Source: a bacterium (GTDB lineage: Bacteria > Zhuqueibacterota > Zhuqueibacteria > Zhuqueibacterales > Geothermadaptataceae). From it: a stretch of DNA of 64,000 nt. The stretch is from the NCBI GenBank assembly GCA_024275575.1, contig JAJRYV010000075.1, forward strand, positions 1 to 64,000, written 5' to 3'. Position 1 is the first letter of the stretch; each line of letters starts with the position of its first letter. Position numbers and translations under genes: made by a program. Positions 59,306 to 64,000 of this stretch are shown here, one piece after another. Under the pieces are notes generated by a model. It was not told the origin of the DNA. It saw only the letters and a program-made list of their open reading frames with translations, and ran no database searches.

Positions 59306-60151
59306 TTAGTGGTAGGTAATACGCAGATCGCCGATGCCGGGTTTGACTTTGAGAATAACTGATTTATCATCCTGGCGATAGTTATCGCTCACATAGTATT
59401 TGCCACGTTTGCGCAGGCTGCTCGGAATATCAACCTGGGATAAAAACAGGAATTTATGCACGCTTAGTTTGACGCCAACGTCTTCGGGAATAAAAATATC
59501 GGTAGCGCCAATATCGAGATCAATATCAGCCGTGGCGTCGTTTTGCAAGCCGGAAAAATCGATTTCGAGCTGGCCGATGCCGTTATTAATTTCTGCATGA
59601 TGAAAACGAGCATTGCCCAGTTTGCGCAGGCGCGTTTCGCCAACTTTCGTGTTGAGAACAAGGGAACGCATGGAAATTCTGTTGGGCTCATCGAAGCTTA
59701 TCCGCACATCACCGGCCCAGGTTTTCAGCGCAAATCGTGTCAGCGACAAACCACCGAGTTGCATGTCAACATCACCAGCTTTAATACGGCAATCAAAGTC
59801 AAGCCTGACGAATGCAGGTAACAACACTTCAATTTCCGCTCGCAGGCGGCCGTCGTGTTCTTCCATCCAGCGTTCTTTATCAAAAATCAGTGAAATTCTG
59901 CTGTCCTGCTGGTCATAGTCAATGCGATAATCGAAAGATTCATCAGTGAATTTCAAAAAAACAGATAATTCATCCTCATGTGGATTAGGCTCTATTTTTA
60001 CCTCGGCGGCATCAATTTCTAATTCAAATACCAATCGATCGTCAGGCGAAAATTCATAATTATGCCTTTTGCGAACGATATCGCTCTGTGCCGGCAGTGC
60101 ACTGCCCATGCAAAGAAGAACTATCGTCAACAATATTTTATGTTTCATCAC
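59306..60151 (-). CDS. Secreted 'toast-rack'/adhesin-like (DUF4097/LiaF-like) protein
   Basis: Signal peptide; repeated beta-strand pattern 'EIDAAEVKIEPNPHEDELSVFLKF... TADIDLDIGATDIFIPEDVGVKL'. Confidence 0.6.
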   Translation of the reverse strand: MMKHKILLTIVLLCMGSALPAQSDIVRKRHNYEFSPDDRLVFELEIDAAEVKIEPNPHEDELSVFLKFTDESFDYRIDYDQQDSRISLIFDKERWMEEHDGRLRAEIEVLLPAFVRLDFDCRIKAGDVDMQLGGLSLTRFALKTWAGDVRISFDEPNRISMRSLVLNTKVGETRLRKLGNARFHHAEINNGIGQLEIDFSGLQNDATADIDLDIGATDIFIPEDVGVKLSVHKFLFLSQVDIPSSLRKRGKYYVSDNYRQDDKSVILKVKPGIGDLRITYH

Positions 60152-60208
60152 AGCTTGAAATCCTTATGCAAATTGATGCGATGGCAAAACTCATCTCTTC
60201 AATCATTT

Positions 60209-61906
60209 TTAAAAAGCCCGGTTTATCCGAAACGTCACGATCATGTCCGATGGACCGGGATCTACACTTTTTGCAAAATTCAGGCGTATCCGCCCTTCAT
60301 CATCGGTCAGGGCCACACCGACATTGGAATGTAATTTATTCCATGTCAATTGGCCGAATCCCTCATTATAATATTCATTTTCATCAGCAAACCACGCCAG
60401 TCCGGAATCAAAAAAAAAGATCAAATTCATTGAGTTGAAAAGCCAGTTATTTCTGAAACGCGGTGAATTATCACCAACGCGGTATTCAATATTGGCCAGC
60501 ACCATACGATTGCCGCTAAAATCTTTGAATTCAAATCCGCGCAAAGTGGAAAGCCCACCGAGATAGAAGAAATCCTGTCGGGGCATCGAGCCACGTCCGG
60601 AACCTGCACGCAAGCGAATATCGAAATTTTCCCCATGGCGCAGAGGAATATAACGCCTGATATCGAGGATAAAGCGGTCGTAATTAAAATCGCCGGTCAA
60701 ACCGGTGCGGCTCCACATTCCGCTTCCACGGATCAGCCAGCCGGAAAAGGGGCTGTCCCGATCATCACGGGAATCGAGGGTAAACTGTGCTTTATATGAT
60801 TTCAGCCGTCCGGCATCAATTTCAGGGTTCGGGCGGAAGTGCTTATCGCCGCCAAAAACAGACCAGTTTGTATTCTTTGCCAGGCTGGCATATTTATCTT
60901 CGAAATAGCCGAAACTTGTTTCAAAATAAGAAGTTATGCGCTCGCGTAAATAGAAACCAAAACCTTCACGTTTAAAATAATCCTGAAAATCTTCACGGAT
61001 GAAAAATGCCGCCAGCGAGTTTTCTTCCGTGGGAATGATCCATTCATCCTGCGAGTCCGTGAGGTTGTAAACCGTGGTTCCCAATGCCGGCCCGCTTTTG
61101 TCGAAAAGCCATAACTCGGCGTTGCCTTTAAAGCGCCATTCTTTGGTAGCAAAGCCATAGCCAAAATAGCCGTTTAAGTCAAGATCGACCAGATTTGAAT
61201 TGAAATTATCAGCCGGTGGAACATTTGCTCCCAGGAATAATCCTTCAACCCGGTTGTAGCGATAGAGAAAATGGTCATCATTTGTTAAACTGTTTTGTTT
61301 CGTATTGAGGTTATATGATCTTTTCCATTTTCTACGCTCCCGTTTTTCAGGCCACTGGTAGCTGCGTGTTCGCACCTCGGTTTCATTTTCATAGATTTCG
61401 TCGTCATTAAATTTTTGAATCACAGCAGGTTTTGCCGAAGACAAATTCGCTGGAATCGTAAAAAGTGATCGCGTTTTGATAACCGTTTCGATCATCTCTC
61501 CACGGATTTTTGCCCCTGCCTCACGGTAGATTTTCCCATTGATGCTAATGACATCCTGCCGCAGAGAAGCAGTTGCGAGAATGTGAATATTACCATTGAT
61601 GGCAATAGCTTTACCTTCGACATGCCCGACGATCGTCAAATCTCCATTATTGACCAGAATACTTTCATCGACTGATTGGTCTTTTTTGATCGTTTGGTAC
61701 CCTTCTAAAAAACGGATACTCTCCTTTTTGCTGAGATAGCGGTTTTTGACATGCTGCACCAATGGATTCTGCATTAGCAATTTACTTTGATTGGTTTCAT
61801 TGTCGGCATCAGCAGTTGTACTGTCCGGTTGTTGTTTTTGTGCTACTACCGGGGGTAGCAGGACTAATGCAAAAATTACAGTCAAAAATATTTTTGCCGA
61901 TTTCAT
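60209..61906 (-). CDS. BamA/Omp85-like outer-membrane beta-barrel with N-terminal bactofilin-like segment
   Basis: C-terminal YLGGLSTLRGFEFKDFSGNRMVLANIEYRVGD and terminal aromatic strand (TFRINRAF); N-term 'SILVNNGDLTIVGHVEGKAIAINGNIHILATASLRQDVISINGKIYREAGAKIRGEM'. Confidence 0.78.
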   Translation of the reverse strand: MKSAKIFLTVIFALVLLPPVVAQKQQPDSTTADADNETNQSKLLMQNPLVQHVKNRYLSKKESIRFLEGYQTIKKDQSVDESILVNNGDLTIVGHVEGKAIAINGNIHILATASLRQDVISINGKIYREAGAKIRGEMIETVIKTRSLFTIPANLSSAKPAVIQKFNDDEIYENETEVRTRSYQWPEKRERRKWKRSYNLNTKQNSLTNDDHFLYRYNRVEGLFLGANVPPADNFNSNLVDLDLNGYFGYGFATKEWRFKGNAELWLFDKSGPALGTTVYNLTDSQDEWIIPTEENSLAAFFIREDFQDYFKREGFGFYLRERITSYFETSFGYFEDKYASLAKNTNWSVFGGDKHFRPNPEIDAGRLKSYKAQFTLDSRDDRDSPFSGWLIRGSGMWSRTGLTGDFNYDRFILDIRRYIPLRHGENFDIRLRAGSGRGSMPRQDFFYLGGLSTLRGFEFKDFSGNRMVLANIEYRVGDNSPRFRNNWLFNSMNLIFFFDSGLAWFADENEYYNEGFGQLTWNKLHSNVGVALTDDEGRIRLNFAKSVDPGPSDMIVTFRINRAF

Positions 61907-62039
61907 AGCCTTCCCTGTGAATTAGATTTTCAAATTTGAGCTTACACCGCAATTACGGCAAGCAGCGAAAGAATGTTTCACAGCATTTATCCTTTATTAT
62001 TCTCGCCGCGATACGCAAAGATAAGAGTGGTCTTTTTTT

Positions 62040-62103
62040 GCGTGCTTTGCGTGAAATAAATGATTTTATACCGGTGATCAGCTCAAAAAACGGGGAACAT
62101 TCT
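62040..62103 (+). repeat. Second intergenic repeat motif, copy 2
   Basis: GCGTGCTTTGCGTGAAATAAATGATTTTATACCGGTGATCAGCTCAAAAAACGGGGAACATTC, same orientation and clear by-eye similarity to 47439-47507. Confidence 0.65.
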
Positions 62104-62219
62104 ATTTTTTGGGGGGATGAATTTTAATTGCATTTATGGCATGTTTATATCTATTCTTAATTCTTTCATACAAGTGAAATGAAATGTTCATCATTCCGCA
62201 ATTTAGTGAAAGGTTAATC

Positions 62220-63620
62220 ATGGAAGAAATCAACGATACTTTTCAGAAACTGCAACAAAACTCGCGAGGTATTGCACGCAGCACTGCTGATGAGCGGGTC
62301 ACAAAACTGCGCATGCTGGAACAGGAAATTTTACGTCAAAGCGATAATATTCGAAAAGCGCTCGCGGCCGATCTGCAAAAACCAGAGCTGGAGGCGAATT
62401 TTACGGAAATTTTTATCACACTGCATGAGTTGCGCCATACAGTTAAAAATCTGGCAAAATGGATGCGGCCGATAAAAATCGGCAGAACATTGCTGACTGC
62501 CACAGCTAGAGCTCAAATTCGTATCCAGCCGAAAGGTGTTGTGCTCATCGTCGCGCCGTGGAATTTTCCCATCAATCTTACGCTGACGCCATTCATTTCC
62601 GCCATTGCTGCCGGCAACTGTGTCGTCGTCAAACCTTCGGAATTTGCCCGGCATTCGGCGCAGATTATCGAAGAAATCATCTCTGCTGTTTTTCCTGCAA
62701 ACGAAGCTGTAGTCATTCAGGGCGATAAAACGATCGCAGAGCGTCTTTTGCAACAACCTTTTGATCACATTTTTTTCACCGGCAGCCCGGCAATCGGCAA
62801 ACTCGTGATGAAAGCCGCAGCCGAACAACACGCCTCCGTCACCCTCGAATTAGGCGGCAAATCTCCGGTCATCGTCGATGTGACGGCTGATATCGAAGAT
62901 ACGGCTAAAAAACTCAGCTTCGGCAAATTTCTCAATTGCGGCCAGACCTGCATCGCACCGGATTACGTGCTGGTGCACAGCGCTGTGCATGACCGGCTGG
63001 TCGACGCACTTAAAAAAACAGCCCGATCTGCTTTCGGTGACGATAAAAAAATTCAAAACAGCCAAAGTTATGCACGCCTGATCAATCCGGCGCATTTCGA
63101 ACGTATCAAATCGTTGCTCGATGATGCTCGTGAAAAAGGGGCGCAGGTGGAATTTGGCGGGCAGGCCGATGCGGAAGACTGCTTCATCGCACCGACGCTG
63201 TTGTCACATGTGGGAAAAAACAGCGATGTCTTGCAGCAGGAGATTTTCGGCCCGCTGCTGCCTGTTATCTCCTTCGACACGCTCGACCAGGCCATCGATT
63301 TCATCAACGCGCGACCAAAACCGCTGGCGATGTATATTTTCAGCAAAAACCGGAAAAATGTCGATAGGATTCTTTCTGAAACCAGCGCCGGCGGCACAAC
63401 CGTGAATGATTTCGGCGTCCATTATTTACAGTTTAATTTACCCTTCGGCGGTGTTGGAGCAAGTGGCTTCGGCAGCGCCCACGGTCATAACGGATTTCGC
63501 GCCTTTTCACACGAACGCGCCGTCGCTTATCACCACCGCTGGAGTGCTTTAAAACTCTTTGCCCCCCCGTATACAAAATTTAAAGTCGGGCTAACAAAAC
63601 TGCTGATCAAATATTTATAG
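62220..63620 (+). CDS. NAD(P)-dependent aldehyde dehydrogenase
   Basis: VLIVAPWNFPINLTLTPFISAIAAGNCVVVKPSE, VTLELGGKSPVIVD, FGKFLNCGQTCIAPDY, EIFGPLLPVI. Confidence 0.95.
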   Translation: MEEINDTFQKLQQNSRGIARSTADERVTKLRMLEQEILRQSDNIRKALAADLQKPELEANFTEIFITLHELRHTVKNLAKWMRPIKIGRTLLTATARAQIRIQPKGVVLIVAPWNFPINLTLTPFISAIAAGNCVVVKPSEFARHSAQIIEEIISAVFPANEAVVIQGDKTIAERLLQQPFDHIFFTGSPAIGKLVMKAAAEQHASVTLELGGKSPVIVDVTADIEDTAKKLSFGKFLNCGQTCIAPDYVLVHSAVHDRLVDALKKTARSAFGDDKKIQNSQSYARLINPAHFERIKSLLDDAREKGAQVEFGGQADAEDCFIAPTLLSHVGKNSDVLQQEIFGPLLPVISFDTLDQAIDFINARPKPLAMYIFSKNRKNVDRILSETSAGGTTVNDFGVHYLQFNLPFGGVGASGFGSAHGHNGFRAFSHERAVAYHHRWSALKLFAPPYTKFKVGLTKLLIKYL

Positions 63621-63653
63621 CATGACCATTATCTTAAAAAGAACTCAACAAAA

Positions 63654-64000
63654 ATGACCCTCGACTGGATTCAAATTTTTGGCTATTTCGGTTCCGTGCT
63701 GATCGCTGTTTCGTTGACGATGCGCTCTATTGTTCGCCTGCGCTGGATCAATTTTTTCGGCGCGCTGACTTTTTCAATTTACGGTCTGCTGGTCGCTGCC
63801 ATACCTGTTTTTATGCTCAACGGATTTATCGTGTTCATCGATGTTTATTATCTTTTTCAGATGCACCGGCAACAAAACTACTTTGAAATTTTGGAAAAAA
63901 GCCGTATCAACGCCCGCTATTTATTACGCTTTTTCAGTTTTTATCAGGAAGACATCAAAAAGTTTTTTCCGGAGTTTCATCCCGAAAAGATCACAAAACC
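63654..64000 (+). CDS. YgjV-like membrane protein, 3' truncated by window edge
   Basis: Open frame MTLDWIQIFGYFGSVLIAVSLTMRSIVRLRWINFFGALTFSIYGLLVAAIPVFMLNGFIVFIDVYYLFQM... running off the end. Confidence 0.7.
   Translation, partial: MTLDWIQIFGYFGSVLIAVSLTMRSIVRLRWINFFGALTFSIYGLLVAAIPVFMLNGFIVFIDVYYLFQMHRQQNYFEILEKSRINARYLLRFFSFYQEDIKKFFPEFHPEKITK

Noticed and set aside
1-64000. CRISPR arrays, toxin-antitoxin, restriction-modification, prophage or integrated element
   Set aside because: No regularly spaced direct repeats, cas genes, integrases, phage structural genes or typical defence domains seen in the ORF track

Overview
64 kb window of a bacterial chromosome with moderate GC. Two proteins carry T9SS-type C-terminal sorting domains, which suggests the FCB group (possibly Calditrichota/KSB1-like; this placement is an inference). 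About 50 CDSs can be supported, mostly housekeeping and envelope genes: thrC (partial), rsgA, a tolC-adaptor-RND efflux operon, a glnE-like gene, coaE, maf, glycosyltransferases, a DASS transporter, a feoAB operon with a DtxR/MntR-like regulator, tkt, a PLD-family gene, proBA, pheA, an M14 peptidase, a squalene/phytoene synthase, htpG, tmRNA (ssrA), an M1 peptidase, an Ogt/MGMT gene, an HDOD gene, mtnA, a BamA-like barrel and an aldehyde dehydrogenase. I found no tRNA, rRNA, CRISPR array, transposase or prophage. The observations most worth follow-up are: (1) an O6-alkylguanine-DNA alkyltransferase with an N-terminal zf-HC2/anti-sigma-like zinc-finger motif (51426-52208); (2) a GlnE-like glutamine synthetase adenylyltransferase with two GlnD-like ACT domains between its two nucleotidyltransferase halves and a DxE variant in the C-terminal active site (9261-12971); (3) a DUF1460-type amidase gene cut by one in-frame TAA (48007-49326); (4) a TonB-like N-terminus joined to a DUF4900-like surface-assembly domain (39740-41410); (5) a bactofilin-like segment joined to an Omp85-type barrel (60209-61906); (6) an interspersed intergenic repeat family with at least four copies, plus a predicted three-way-junction element near 31.85-31.91 kb. 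Nothing could be searched or folded computationally, so novelty is not established for any of these.
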